From contig NZ_CP082275.1 of the NCBI RefSeq assembly GCF_023746615.1, positions 1,302,001-1,366,000 of the forward strand: a stretch of DNA of 64,000 bases, in the 5' to 3' direction. The notes beneath the pieces are model-generated. The model searched no databases, was not told the DNA's origin, and saw only the letters and a program-made list of their open reading frames with translations. Shown here one piece after another: positions 43,366 to 52,131 of this stretch. Position 1 is the stretch's first letter. Each line of letters begins with the position of its first letter. The translations under genes were made by a program, and so were the position numbers. Source of the DNA: Grimontia kaedaensis. GTDB lineage: Bacteria; Pseudomonadota; Gammaproteobacteria; Enterobacterales; Vibrionaceae.

Positions 43366-44142
43366 GTGCTAGTCGACTCGCATTGTCACCTCGACAAACT
43401 CAACTACGAAGATTTACACGCTGATGTAGGCGCAGTGGTAGAAAACGCCAAACAGCGCGGCGTAGATTATCTGCTGTCTGTGGGTGTGACGCTGAAAAGT
43501 TTCCCAAAAATGATGGAGTTGATTCGCCCGTTCGATAATGTGTTCGCGTCATGTGGTGTTCATCCGCTGGATATCGAAGAAGGTTTTGATTACGACACAC
43601 TGAAAGCACTGGCTTCAGATGATCGTGTGGTCGCGATTGGTGAAACAGGCCTGGACTATCACTACCAGCCGGAACTGTCTGAAAAGCAGAAAGACGCTTT
43701 CCGTCAGCACGTTCGTTTGGCAGTGGAGTTGAACAAACCTCTGATTATCCATACCCGTATGGCACGTGAAGACACGCTGCAAATTCTCCGTGAAGAAAAT
43801 GCGCAGAAAGTCGGTGGTGTTCTCCATTGCTTCACCGAAAGCTACGAAATGGCAGAAGCAGCGATTGAGCTGGGCTTCTACATTTCTATTTCTGGCATTG
43901 TTACCTTCAACAAAGCCTCTGAACTGAAAGACGTGGTGCGTCGCCTGCCGTTGGAAAGACTGCTGGTAGAAACGGACTCGCCTTATCTGGCACCAGTTCC
44001 ATTCCGTGGCAAGGAAAACCAGCCTGCGTATGTGCGTGAAGTCGCTGAATATGTGGGACTGCTGAAAGGCGTATCTGGCGATGAAGTAGCCAAGGTCACC
44101 ACAGAGAACTTCTTCAAGCTGTTTTCTCAGGCGAAACAGTGA
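43366..44142 (+). CDS. ycfH: TatD-family metal-dependent hydrolase YcfH
   Basis: A 258-residue TIM-barrel nuclease/hydrolase. The metal ligands show in VDSHCHLDKLNYEDL at the N-terminus, AIGETGLDYHYQPE near residue 90, IIHTRMAREDT near 127, LHCFTESYEMA near 152 and VETDSPYLAPVP near 205. YcfH follows holB in most gammaproteobacteria. The start is the GTG at 43366, with GGAG eight bases upstream; the longer frame lacks homology. Confidence 0.94.
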   Translation: MLVDSHCHLDKLNYEDLHADVGAVVENAKQRGVDYLLSVGVTLKSFPKMMELIRPFDNVFASCGVHPLDIEEGFDYDTLKALASDDRVVAIGETGLDYHYQPELSEKQKDAFRQHVRLAVELNKPLIIHTRMAREDTLQILREENAQKVGGVLHCFTESYEMAEAAIELGFYISISGIVTFNKASELKDVVRRLPLERLLVETDSPYLAPVPFRGKENQPAYVREVAEYVGLLKGVSGDEVAKVTTENFFKLFSQAKQ

Positions 44143-44160
44143 GAATAAGCAAATATAAAG

Positions 44161-44189
44161 AAAAGCCGGGGATATAAACCCCGGCTTTT
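44161..44189. terminator. Bidirectional terminator after ycfH
   Basis: AAAAGCCGGGG-atataaa-CCCCGGCTTTT, a perfect 11-bp stem between the convergent ycfH and M16 genes. Confidence 0.92.
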
Positions 44190-44194
44190 CGCAT

Positions 44195-46975
44195 TTATGG
44201 CGCTGACGGCAAATTGGTGACGTCAATCCGGGTGGCGGATTTTGATGTAAATGCTTTCAGGTATTGGTTTATATCTTCTTGTGTTAATGCGTCGATCACG
44301 CTATCAGGGTTAACCACTGCCAAAGGATCCGCATCTGTCACCACATAATTAAATATCATGCGTGCCTGCTCTTGTGGTTGTGACAACCCATCTTGTAGTG
44401 CATGAGATAACTGCTTCGAGGTACTGCTGAACTCCTCTGGTGTCGCTCCATGTCCTATAGAGTCGGCTATCTTATCCAGCGCAGCTCGCGCCTCTTTTCG
44501 TTTTATGATGGAAGAGCTCATGACAATAAGCAGTTGTTGAGTATCTGCACCTCCAGGCCACATCACAAACGAGTAGGGAGAATAATCTAAGCTCCCCGTC
44601 TCTCGGACTTGCTCTGTCAAACGGGATGTAAGAATACGTCCTGCGATATCTGCCAGGAAATAATCTTTGGTCGTTTTCTTCTCCGCATCCCGGGCGAACA
44701 TGGTAAACAGCTCCACATTGTTACCTCCGGGACCAAAAGCAATGGTGAGTTCGTCCTTTTTCGGTTCTAACTTCACTGCGTAAAGGCTTTCCGTCGGCAA
44801 GTCATTGAATGTCATGCCAGCGAGGTAAGTTCGTGCGAGTGGTTTGAATTCATCGACAGGGATATCTCCAGCGATGACATAAACAAGGCCTCGATTTGTC
44901 CTCATCAGATTGTTGTAAGCCATCCTGACGTCATTGGCACTGACTTGTTCGTAATCCTCAGGCGTTAGTATGTAGCGAACTGAATTCTCATCATAGATTT
45001 CATTTGAAACAGCCATTAGTGCTTTACCGTCAACGGAATCTAGATACTGGCGTCTATTCTTGATGAATTGCGCTTTATGGCGTTCGAACATCTCTTCATC
45101 CAGCGTGGCGTGCTGGAAGCCTTGGAACATGGAAGCAAGCACTAAAGGTAAAGAGGCTTTGGTGGAGCTACCATAAAATCCATGTAGGTTTTCCCATACC
45201 ATGGGTTCTATATACGCATTCTCTTTGACCATCAGTCGGTTGTAGTCATTGAACGAGAATCCGCCAAGACCACTTTCAGAATAAGCACCCGGCATCAACA
45301 GACCCGCAGGGCCCAAAGAGGGCGGAAGCGCCGCCAGGCCACCTTTAGAACCGGCATATACATGAACATCATCGCCTGAGTTTGGCATGTGTCTCAGGTA
45401 CACCGTAACGCCATTGCTGAGTTGCCATTGGGTAGTGTTGTCATCGAGATCTTGTATCGCCACGATCTCGCCGGTTTTGTCAGGCATGGGGAAGTCCGAA
45501 ATAACGTCGGGCAGCACTAGTATATTACCGGTTCGCTTGAACGCCTTTTGCATATCAGCAACCAAAGCCAGCTGTTGCTGCTTTACTTGCTCAGTAGGGT
45601 AGATGTGATGTTCTAATGCAACGAGCGATTGTACATCTTTAGTCGTGAGCAATGATTTGAGTTCTTTATTGAACCAGGCTTTATCTGCGCGGTTGACGAA
45701 GACGGTCGATAATGACTTGTAGGTCTCCGGTGACAAAGTCTGCCTGCCTATCATGCGGAAAAAGACATGGTCTTCGGCATAGTTGCGTGCGGTATAGTTG
45801 TCAGCGAATGTTGACTCAAGCTTCAGGAAATCACTGGTTTGAGCTTCAACTTCCAGAGTGCTCAAACCATGATCACGTAAAGTGGCTAACTCCTCGCCAA
45901 GAAACAACATAGCTTCCTGTTGCTTTGGTGTTTCGTAAGAAACCTGAATGCTGAGAACCATGCGTTCAAACCACTGAATCAGCTGAGCATGAGTACTTTG
46001 TACAGGAGCATTGAGGTCTCTTGCGCGGTCATTCAAGCGTGTGCTGATAGCATTCGACAAAATACTTGCGGCAGCAAAATTTTCAAAGTCAGCGGCTGTC
46101 TCCATTGGGTTTGCGCCCAAATCAAAGAGCAAGGTCGTCGAGGGGAATGAAACATCATTCACCCGAACGATACTGTTTTCTCCACGGCTTAGCGGAGAGA
46201 CTTTATTTACTGGAGCGTGTTGATCTGTCGCCGTCCAGGTGGCGAAGAGTGCGCTGATCTCTTTGATGGTCGAAGCTGCATCGACATCACCTGCAATGAA
46301 AATCTCACTGCGGCTCGGCGTGTAGTGTGTTTTATAGAAATCCCTTAATCGATCTTCCGAGATATTTCGGATGCTATCTTCGGTACCAAGAACATCCTCG
46401 TCGACATTGTATAGCTGTTCCGCAATCAATCGATCGATTTCAAAGTCGGTACTATTTGCGTCGCTGTGACCCTGAAAAGAAAAGCGAAACTCCCCCAATA
46501 CTACACCTTGTTCCTTGTTGATCTCCTCGGGTTCCAAAGTCAGTGAAGTCGCGATTTCCCGATACCAGGCCAGAGTATCAGAGAGCTTTTCATTTGAGGG
46601 AAGGTCTACCTGATAGACGGTATGAGTGTATGAAGTAAACGCGTTGAGATGTTGACCAAAAGCCACACCTTCATCACCAAACAGCGAGACAATTTCATTC
46701 TTAGGGAAGGCTTCGCTGCCATTAAACGCCATATGTTCAAGGAAGTGGGCGTAACCTTTCTGATCTTCAGCCTCGTCTCTTGAACCTGTGCGAACCATGA
46801 AACGTGTGGATACGGCTTGGTTGGGAAGCTCCTTAATGTGAACAGTCAATCCATTCTCTAATGTCTGAGTCTGCCAGCTGATATCGGCACTGAATGGCTG
46901 ATCAATCAAAGTGCTTTGACAGCCGGTGACAAGAGCCACCAACATCAAGCAAGCAAAGCGTTTTATTATTTTCAT
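44195..46975 (-). CDS. M16 (insulinase/pitrilysin) family metallopeptidase, lipoprotein
   Basis: A 926-residue zinc peptidase with a lipoprotein signal (MLVALVTGC, Cys19). The inverted zinc motif is H77-F-L-E80-H81, with the distal glutamate expected in EPEEINKEQGVVLGEF near 155. The length fits two M16 N/C repeats, the second half being inactive. RFMVRTGSRDEAEDQKGYAH leads into the motif. It is probably periplasmic or outer-membrane bound and degrades peptides. It stands between ycfH and ptsG, which are neighbours in V. cholerae, so this is an insertion into a conserved block. Confidence 0.92.
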   Translation of the reverse strand: MKIIKRFACLMLVALVTGCQSTLIDQPFSADISWQTQTLENGLTVHIKELPNQAVSTRFMVRTGSRDEAEDQKGYAHFLEHMAFNGSEAFPKNEIVSLFGDEGVAFGQHLNAFTSYTHTVYQVDLPSNEKLSDTLAWYREIATSLTLEPEEINKEQGVVLGEFRFSFQGHSDANSTDFEIDRLIAEQLYNVDEDVLGTEDSIRNISEDRLRDFYKTHYTPSRSEIFIAGDVDAASTIKEISALFATWTATDQHAPVNKVSPLSRGENSIVRVNDVSFPSTTLLFDLGANPMETAADFENFAAASILSNAISTRLNDRARDLNAPVQSTHAQLIQWFERMVLSIQVSYETPKQQEAMLFLGEELATLRDHGLSTLEVEAQTSDFLKLESTFADNYTARNYAEDHVFFRMIGRQTLSPETYKSLSTVFVNRADKAWFNKELKSLLTTKDVQSLVALEHHIYPTEQVKQQQLALVADMQKAFKRTGNILVLPDVISDFPMPDKTGEIVAIQDLDDNTTQWQLSNGVTVYLRHMPNSGDDVHVYAGSKGGLAALPPSLGPAGLLMPGAYSESGLGGFSFNDYNRLMVKENAYIEPMVWENLHGFYGSSTKASLPLVLASMFQGFQHATLDEEMFERHKAQFIKNRRQYLDSVDGKALMAVSNEIYDENSVRYILTPEDYEQVSANDVRMAYNNLMRTNRGLVYVIAGDIPVDEFKPLARTYLAGMTFNDLPTESLYAVKLEPKKDELTIAFGPGGNNVELFTMFARDAEKKTTKDYFLADIAGRILTSRLTEQVRETGSLDYSPYSFVMWPGGADTQQLLIVMSSSIIKRKEARAALDKIADSIGHGATPEEFSSTSKQLSHALQDGLSQPQEQARMIFNYVVTDADPLAVVNPDSVIDALTQEDINQYLKAFTSKSATRIDVTNLPSAP

Positions 46976-47454
46976 CTTTATTCCTGTCTAGCCATAACTG
47001 AAAGGAAAATATACGACATAGCAGAGAGGGGGTTGAAAGTAACCGGCTGGGTTTGCGAGCTATACATGCTGTAAATGTATGGCAATGAAATATTAACAAA
47101 TACATGGATTTAAGTGAGGAATCTCACTGTAACGTGGAGAAGTGACTTAGTGCTAATTTCGTTACATTAAATAACTTAAAGTGGAACGGAATTTTGTGGA
47201 ATGAAGATCAATTAATCTCAGCTCTTTCTTTATTTAAATTCTTTTCAATCAATTACTTATGGAGTATCAAAAGTGCTAACCAGACTGTTTTGTGTGTGAT
47301 CTATATTTACTTTCTGAACAACAAAATCGTGTTACGTAGTCACTGCAACTGAGCAGACCTATATTACTCAGCGAATTACATAAGTTACTGGGTTGTCGAG
47401 AACTCGCATCGGTTTGAGTTCAAAAGCAACTCAACATTAATCAGGAGCGTTTTT
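46976..47454. other. Divergent regulatory region of the M16 gene and ptsG
   Basis: No gene. The stretch is AT-rich. AATCAGGAGC lies in front of the ptsG ATG and recalls the sequence around the ptsG ribosome site in E. coli, where the small RNA SgrS pairs. Only half of a CRP site (TGTGA at 47295) is visible. No full CRP or Mlc operator could be defended. Confidence 0.5.
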
Positions 47455-48888
47455 ATGTTTAAAAACCTGTTTGCGAACATGCAAAAAGTCGGTAAGGCGC
47501 TGATGCTTCCAGTATCAGTTATGCCAGTAGCCGGTATTTTGCTGGGTGTTGGTGCCGCTGACTTCTCATGGCTGCCAAGTATTGTTTCTACTATCATGAT
47601 GAACGCGGGTGACGCGGTATTCGGTCATATGGGCCTTCTGTTTGCCGTTGGTGTAGCTCTGGGTTTTACTAACAACGACGGTGTTGCAGGTCTGGCAGCT
47701 ATCGTTGGTTACTATATCATGGTCAACACACTGAAAGTAATGGCAGGTGTGTACGGCCTTGACGGTATTGAAACCGGCGTACTGGGCGGTATCCTTGCGG
47801 GTGGGGTTGCGGCCTGGGCATTCAACCGTTTCTTCCGCATCCAATTGCCTGACTACCTGGGCTTCTTCGCAGGTAAGCGCTCTGTGCCAATCATCACTGG
47901 CTTCTGTGCTATCGGTCTGGCACTGCTGCTTTCTGTTATCTGGCCGCCAATCGGTGCTGCTATCGCGATATTCTCTGAGTGGGCATCTGTTCAGAACCCT
48001 GAAGTTGCTTTTGGTATCTATGGTCTGGTTGAGCGTTCACTGATCCCGTTTGGTCTGCATCACATTTGGAACGCACCATTCTTCTACGAAGCAGGTCAGT
48101 GTCTCACACCAGCGGGTGAAGCGCGTACCGGTATCCTGACTTGTTACATGGTTGCTGATGATGCATCTCGTGCAGCAGGTAATGGCTTCGGTCAGCTGGC
48201 TGGCGGCTTCATGTTCAAGATGTTCGGTCTGCCAGCTGCAGCGATTGCAATGTGGCACACCGCGAAACCAGAAAACCGCGCGAAAGTGGGTGGTATCATG
48301 GTTTCAGCTGCGCTGACGTCGTTCCTGACAGGTATCACCGAACCAATTGAGTTTGCATTCCTGTTCGTTGCACCAGTTCTGTACGTTATCCACGCAATTC
48401 TGGCAGGTACTGCATTCGTATTGACTAACATGTTGGGTATGGTTCACGGTACTTCATTCTCACACGGTCTGATTGACTTTGTGGTGCTGTCTGCGAACTC
48501 TCAGAAAATGTGGCTGTTCCCAATCCTGGGTCTATGCTATGCAGTGTTCTACTACATCGTATTCCGTGTTGCTATCGTGAAGCTGGACCTGAAAACTCCT
48601 GGTCGTGAAGATGAAGATGAAACTGCGGCAGTGGCTGAGGGTTCTGAATCTGAAATGGCGAAGAACCTGGTCATGGCATTCGGTGGTAAAGAGAACATCA
48701 CTGGTTTGGATGCATGTATTACACGTCTGCGCGTTGCAGTAGCAAGTGTTGATAAAGTAGACCAAGATCAACTGAAGAAACTGGGTGCGGCTGGCGTAGT
48801 GATGGCTGGTGGCGGTGTTCAGGCTATCTTCGGTACCAAGTCTGACAACCTCAAATCAGACATGGATGAGTGGATCCGCAACAACTAA
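47455..48888 (+). CDS. ptsG: Glucose-specific PTS enzyme IIBC
   Basis: A 477-residue phosphotransferase permease. The membrane IIC domain starts MLPVSVMPVAGILLGVGAAD and includes the sugar-site segment TGITEPIEFAFLFVAPVLY near residue 285. The C-terminal IIB domain has the phospho-cysteine in GLDACITRLRVAVA near 420. It takes up glucose, phosphorylating it with phosphate passed from the separate IIA protein (Crr), which is not in this window. A strong terminator follows. Its place after ycfH matches vibrios and enterics apart from the intervening M16 gene. Confidence 0.96.
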   Translation: MFKNLFANMQKVGKALMLPVSVMPVAGILLGVGAADFSWLPSIVSTIMMNAGDAVFGHMGLLFAVGVALGFTNNDGVAGLAAIVGYYIMVNTLKVMAGVYGLDGIETGVLGGILAGGVAAWAFNRFFRIQLPDYLGFFAGKRSVPIITGFCAIGLALLLSVIWPPIGAAIAIFSEWASVQNPEVAFGIYGLVERSLIPFGLHHIWNAPFFYEAGQCLTPAGEARTGILTCYMVADDASRAAGNGFGQLAGGFMFKMFGLPAAAIAMWHTAKPENRAKVGGIMVSAALTSFLTGITEPIEFAFLFVAPVLYVIHAILAGTAFVLTNMLGMVHGTSFSHGLIDFVVLSANSQKMWLFPILGLCYAVFYYIVFRVAIVKLDLKTPGREDEDETAAVAEGSESEMAKNLVMAFGGKENITGLDACITRLRVAVASVDKVDQDQLKKLGAAGVVMAGGGVQAIFGTKSDNLKSDMDEWIRNN

Positions 48889-48915
48889 TAAAAAATAGCG
48901 TTCCCCCTCGCTATT

Positions 48916-48943
48916 AAAAAGGAGAGCTTCGGCTCTCCTTTTT
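48916..48943. terminator. Terminator between ptsG and lysO
   Basis: AAAAAGGAGAGC-ttcg-GCTCTCCTTTTT, a perfect stem with a UUCG tetraloop between convergent genes. Confidence 0.93.
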
Positions 48944-48968
48944 CTTTGTCATCTGGACAAGTTATTCA

Positions 48969-49868
48969 TTACAGAGCAACAAAGAACAGCATGAGTATCG
49001 GAACCAGCAAGCTCAAGATAAATCCACTGACGATAGCAATAGGCACACACTTCACTCCACCCGTGGTTTGAATGATTGGTAGTGTAAAGTCCATGGAGGT
49101 GGCACCACCGTAACCGATAGCGGTCAGAGGGTAACGGGCAATAAGCAGAGGAATAAGAATAATCGCGACAAGCTCACGGGAAAGTTCCAGCATAAATGAG
49201 GCACCACCATAAACGGGGCCAAGCGCATCACCCATCAAAATCCCCGCCAGAGAATACCAACCAAAGCCTGAAGCCATCGCCAAACCATAGTTGTATGGAA
49301 GGTCGAGAGCCCAAGCGGCGAGAAGCCCACCCAGCCAGGAGGTAATGATGACAATCAGGGCAACGCTTAGCCCTTTCTTGTTCAGAATAATTTGTTTTAG
49401 CGTCATACCGCTGTTACGAAGCTGAATACCAATTAAGAAAAGAAGAATAAGTAGAATACCTTCACTGGCAGGGTCTACCCAATCCAGAGGAATAGGAAGT
49501 ACTAATCCGAGAATGAGGCCACCACCTACGACAAAAACCAGTTTGATGGACTCCATTGCCATGGCAGAAACCGGCACTTCACGTTTGTGTTGTTCGGTTT
49601 TGGTTTTCAGTACCTTGTCTAAAAGGGGTAGAGCTAAGAGGTTACAGATACCGATACAAAAGAAGAAGGTGACGGCGAGCAGCAGGATCTGGTTGAGGTT
49701 GCTTGAAAGATTATCCAGCCCTGCAAGGCTCAATCCCATCAAACCTAAGATAACAAAGACCAAACGGGATGTAGAACGGTTGATGGTTTCAAGCAAAGAA
49801 GCGCTTTTGATCGTGATGAAATAGCCAACAACCAGAGGTAGAAAAATGTAAAGCATGCCGGGAAGCAT
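48969..49868 (-). CDS. lysO: LysO-family lysine exporter (YbjE)
   Basis: A 299-residue membrane protein, the same length as E. coli LysO, with about eight helices. Conserved parts are LILLFLIGIQLRNSGMTLKQ near residue 140, SGFGWYSLAGILMGDALGP near 200 and GATSMDFTLPIIQTTGG near 255. It exports L-lysine and thialysine. A promoter with a perfect dyad across its -10 box lies upstream at 49898-49936. A second in-frame ATG four codons on is an alternative start. Confidence 0.9.
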   Translation of the reverse strand: MLPGMLYIFLPLVVGYFITIKSASLLETINRSTSRLVFVILGLMGLSLAGLDNLSSNLNQILLLAVTFFFCIGICNLLALPLLDKVLKTKTEQHKREVPVSAMAMESIKLVFVVGGGLILGLVLPIPLDWVDPASEGILLILLFLIGIQLRNSGMTLKQIILNKKGLSVALIVIITSWLGGLLAAWALDLPYNYGLAMASGFGWYSLAGILMGDALGPVYGGASFMLELSRELVAIILIPLLIARYPLTAIGYGGATSMDFTLPIIQTTGGVKCVPIAIVSGFILSLLVPILMLFFVAL

Positions 49869-49897
49869 TTGCGTAAGACCCTATTGATAAGAAAGAA

Positions 49898-49936
49898 ATC
49901 GCGATGAGATTATCAGTCGCGATCCAATAAGGTCAA
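49898..49936 (-). promoter_or_regulatory. lysO promoter with overlapping dyad
   Basis: On the minus strand TTGACC (49931-49936) and GATAAT (49909-49914) are 16 bp apart. ATCGCGA (49898-49904) and TCGCGAT (49917-49923) form a perfect inverted repeat with a 12-bp spacer that encloses the -10 box. Confidence 0.65.
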
Positions 49937-49987
49937 TCTATGTGCGGAAACTGGCGTAAAGTTTTACGGTAAGAAGGAAAGCCTGAA

Positions 49988-50908
49988 TTAAAACCCGCAG
50001 TTGTCGATGATATTAGTGAGCTGATGACGAAAGTCCTTTTCTTCGAGATTGGAGAGTTCGTAAAGAGCTTCTGCACCAGCCAAAGTAATCTCCACTTCAT
50101 GTTCGTTGATATCTTCATCTTTCGCGCGAAACATCAACAAGTGGTTGGCCATTTTAGCGATATCCAGGTAGGAAACATCCTCGTTCGCTTTCCTGATACG
50201 GCGATTGAGCGACACTTCCACAAAATCCAAGTCAAATCCCCAAGACTTCAAAATGAAACGACTGGCTTCGCGACTCACCGTAAAGAAAACATGGCTGGCA
50301 ATTTCAAAATCCAGATAGTGACCTTCCTCGGTGTAGTTGTGAAATGCCTTCACAGCACTGTAGATACCAATGTCAGCGAGCAACCCTATTAACAGAGACT
50401 TTTCTACTTCGAGATTAAGGTTCTCATCATCGTAGCTGCGTACCTTCTGGCACAACAATGCCATTGTGGAACCAAATTCTCTTGATGCCGTCGCACTTTT
50501 TTTCAGTAGGGCGTTACATTCCTTGCTGAAAGGGGAGTTAGTTTTCAACGTTTGGATTGCATGAGCGGTTGCGATACCCAATACCCGCTGAATACCTAAG
50601 CGGGATACCGCCATGTTGATGTCATGACAAGGACGGTTGTTGCGTGGGCTGAAAACAGCAGAGTTTGCAGAACGAATCACTGCTGCTGTCAGAGTAGCAT
50701 CATCGAGGAGCAAGGTCGCTACATCGCGGACCGTTGTATTTGGTTGGTTGCAGGCTCGTTGTAGCTTGACAACAACGTCAGGGATCGGAGGAAGCTCTAA
50801 GGTTCCATCTTTCAGAGAGCGATAAACCCGCCGAAAAAAATCAGTTTCTATGGCTTTAAGGTATTTCTCACGGTTGGGGGAGACCCAGAATAATGAAAGG
50901 TGATCCAT
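49988..50908 (-). CDS. HDOD-domain protein
   Basis: A 306-residue cytoplasmic protein with an HDOD domain at about residues 38-240. Family marks are LELPPIPDVVVKLQRACNQP near 38, LLLDDATLTAAVIRSANSAV near 65 and AVSRLGIQRVLGIATAHAI near 99. HDOD domains are degenerate HD domains used in signalling and stress control. No catalytic domain is attached. It is divergent from tfoX, with 455 bp between. Confidence 0.88.
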   Translation of the reverse strand: MDHLSLFWVSPNREKYLKAIETDFFRRVYRSLKDGTLELPPIPDVVVKLQRACNQPNTTVRDVATLLLDDATLTAAVIRSANSAVFSPRNNRPCHDINMAVSRLGIQRVLGIATAHAIQTLKTNSPFSKECNALLKKSATASREFGSTMALLCQKVRSYDDENLNLEVEKSLLIGLLADIGIYSAVKAFHNYTEEGHYLDFEIASHVFFTVSREASRFILKSWGFDLDFVEVSLNRRIRKANEDVSYLDIAKMANHLLMFRAKDEDINEHEVEITLAGAEALYELSNLEEKDFRHQLTNIIDNCGF

Positions 50909-51174
50909 CTTTTTAGACTCGAAAGAACGCTAAGTTAATAGTAATTGTCCCATGTTTTAATTGAAATACATCCGTTGATAAATTTGAACGAAATGCACCT
51001 TATTCTCTAGTCTGTATAGCTATTTATGCACACTGCTGGTTGATAATCTTATTAGTAGATAAAACGCAAGGTTGAACACCTGGAAGTGCCAGTTTTTGAA
51101 TTAATCTAACGTTTCATTGGAAATCTCTCTGCAAAATAAGGTAACAATTTGCGAGTGTAACTACTCATTTAACA

Positions 51175-51363
51175 TGGTATAAACATAAAAATTACATCCA
51201 ATAACCGTGACGAATGTTGCAAAAACGCTACGGTTTTCGGTATTGGGTGATCTGGTGCATGGTTTTCTGTGCCCTAATGCGTCATCATTAATTCGCGTTG
51301 AGAAATTACGATATTTAAACCAGAACTTTTTTGGTTTATCTCTTGGGGAGAAAGGAGGCACAC
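51175..51363 (+). promoter_or_regulatory. tfoX extended -10 promoter and structured leader
   Basis: TGgTATAAA at 51175-51183 is an extended -10 element, giving a leader of about 170 bases. Within it TAAACCA (51316-51322) and TGGTTTA (51332-51338) form a perfect hairpin just before the AGGAGG ribosome site. Further up, CCAATAACCG can pair with CGGTATTGG and, alternatively, ACCGT with ACGGT. Translation of tfoX/sxy is controlled by leader structure in V. cholerae and E. coli. Confidence 0.55.
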
Positions 51364-51948
51364 GTGTTGGAAGTTAAAAGTGGCTTTGTTGAGTACTTGT
51401 CGCAGTTTGGCGAGACTGAAAAACGTTCGATGTTTGGTGGAACTGGCTTCTTCGTAAGCGGAGCTATGTTCGCACTGGTTAAGGAAGACCGTATTTATCT
51501 GCGTGGTGGTAGTGACCTTACGCAGAATCTCATCGATAAAGAGTGCAAGAAATTCGTTCACGTTAAGAAAAGCTCTACCGCTATTGTGAATTATTATGAC
51601 ATCACTGATCTTTATGAAAAGGAGGATCAGGGGTTGGATGTTATGGTAAAAAAGTCCGTAGAGAATTCGGTCGCAGAAAAAGAATACCGCGACTCCAAGC
51701 TCAACAAACGTCTGCGCGATTTACCCAACTTGCGTTTGACCATTGAGCGTATGCTGAAAAAAGCGGGCGTAGAAGACGTTGATACCTTCTTCTCAATGAG
51801 TCCGGAAGAACTGTTCCGTAAAGTACAGGAAGCACACGGTTACGATGTCGATGTGAAATTACTATGGATGTTCGCCGGTGCCCAAAATGGTACTCACTGG
51901 ACATTGCTGAGCGAAGAAACCAAACAACAACTACTTCGCGCAATCTAA
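51364..51948 (+). CDS. tfoX: TfoX/Sxy-family competence regulator
   Basis: A 194-residue two-domain regulator. The N-terminal domain has KRSMFGGTGFFVSGAMFALV near residue 20. The C-terminal domain has NKRLRDLPNLRLTIERMLKK near 120 and VDVKLLWMFAGAQNGTHW near 165. TfoX works with CRP to switch on natural transformation and, in vibrios, type VI secretion. A paralogue, TfoY, exists in Vibrio; the TfoX assignment rests on remembered sequence. The likely start is the GTG at 51364 (AGGAGG five bases upstream), with the TTG at 51367 an alternative. Confidence 0.83.
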   Translation: MLEVKSGFVEYLSQFGETEKRSMFGGTGFFVSGAMFALVKEDRIYLRGGSDLTQNLIDKECKKFVHVKKSSTAIVNYYDITDLYEKEDQGLDVMVKKSVENSVAEKEYRDSKLNKRLRDLPNLRLTIERMLKKAGVEDVDTFFSMSPEELFRKVQEAHGYDVDVKLLWMFAGAQNGTHWTLLSEETKQQLLRAI

Positions 51949-51972
51949 ATTAGATTCTATCTCAATGCCCAT

Positions 51973-51996
51973 AAAGCCGCGTATAGCGGCTTTTTT
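51973..51996 (+). terminator. Terminator after tfoX
   Basis: AAAGCCGC-N5-GCGGC followed by six T, 27 bp past the stop. Confidence 0.87.
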
Positions 51997-52131
51997 AATG
52001 TCTGTCATTCTCAGTAATAACGGTCAATTCTGTTATTTCAGGCGATGAATCCCGCACTTTGAGTGGCTGAGTGTACCCACAAGGGGTTTATTGCTAAAGT
52101 CTGGGTACCACCCAAAAAGCAAAATAAAACA

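Noticed and set aside
47291..47310. CRP site before ptsG
   Set aside because: TGTGA is present but the other half reads TTTAC instead of TCACA, so it does not meet a sensible threshold.
49869..49987. Possible lysine riboswitch before lysO
   Set aside because: The leader is too short and a promoter lies only about 40 bp from the start codon.
50950..51363. Possible cyclic-di-GMP riboswitch before tfoX, as known for tfoY in V. cholerae
   Set aside because: The conserved GEMM core (GCACAGGGCAAACC with its partner ACGCAAAGC) is not present in this leader.
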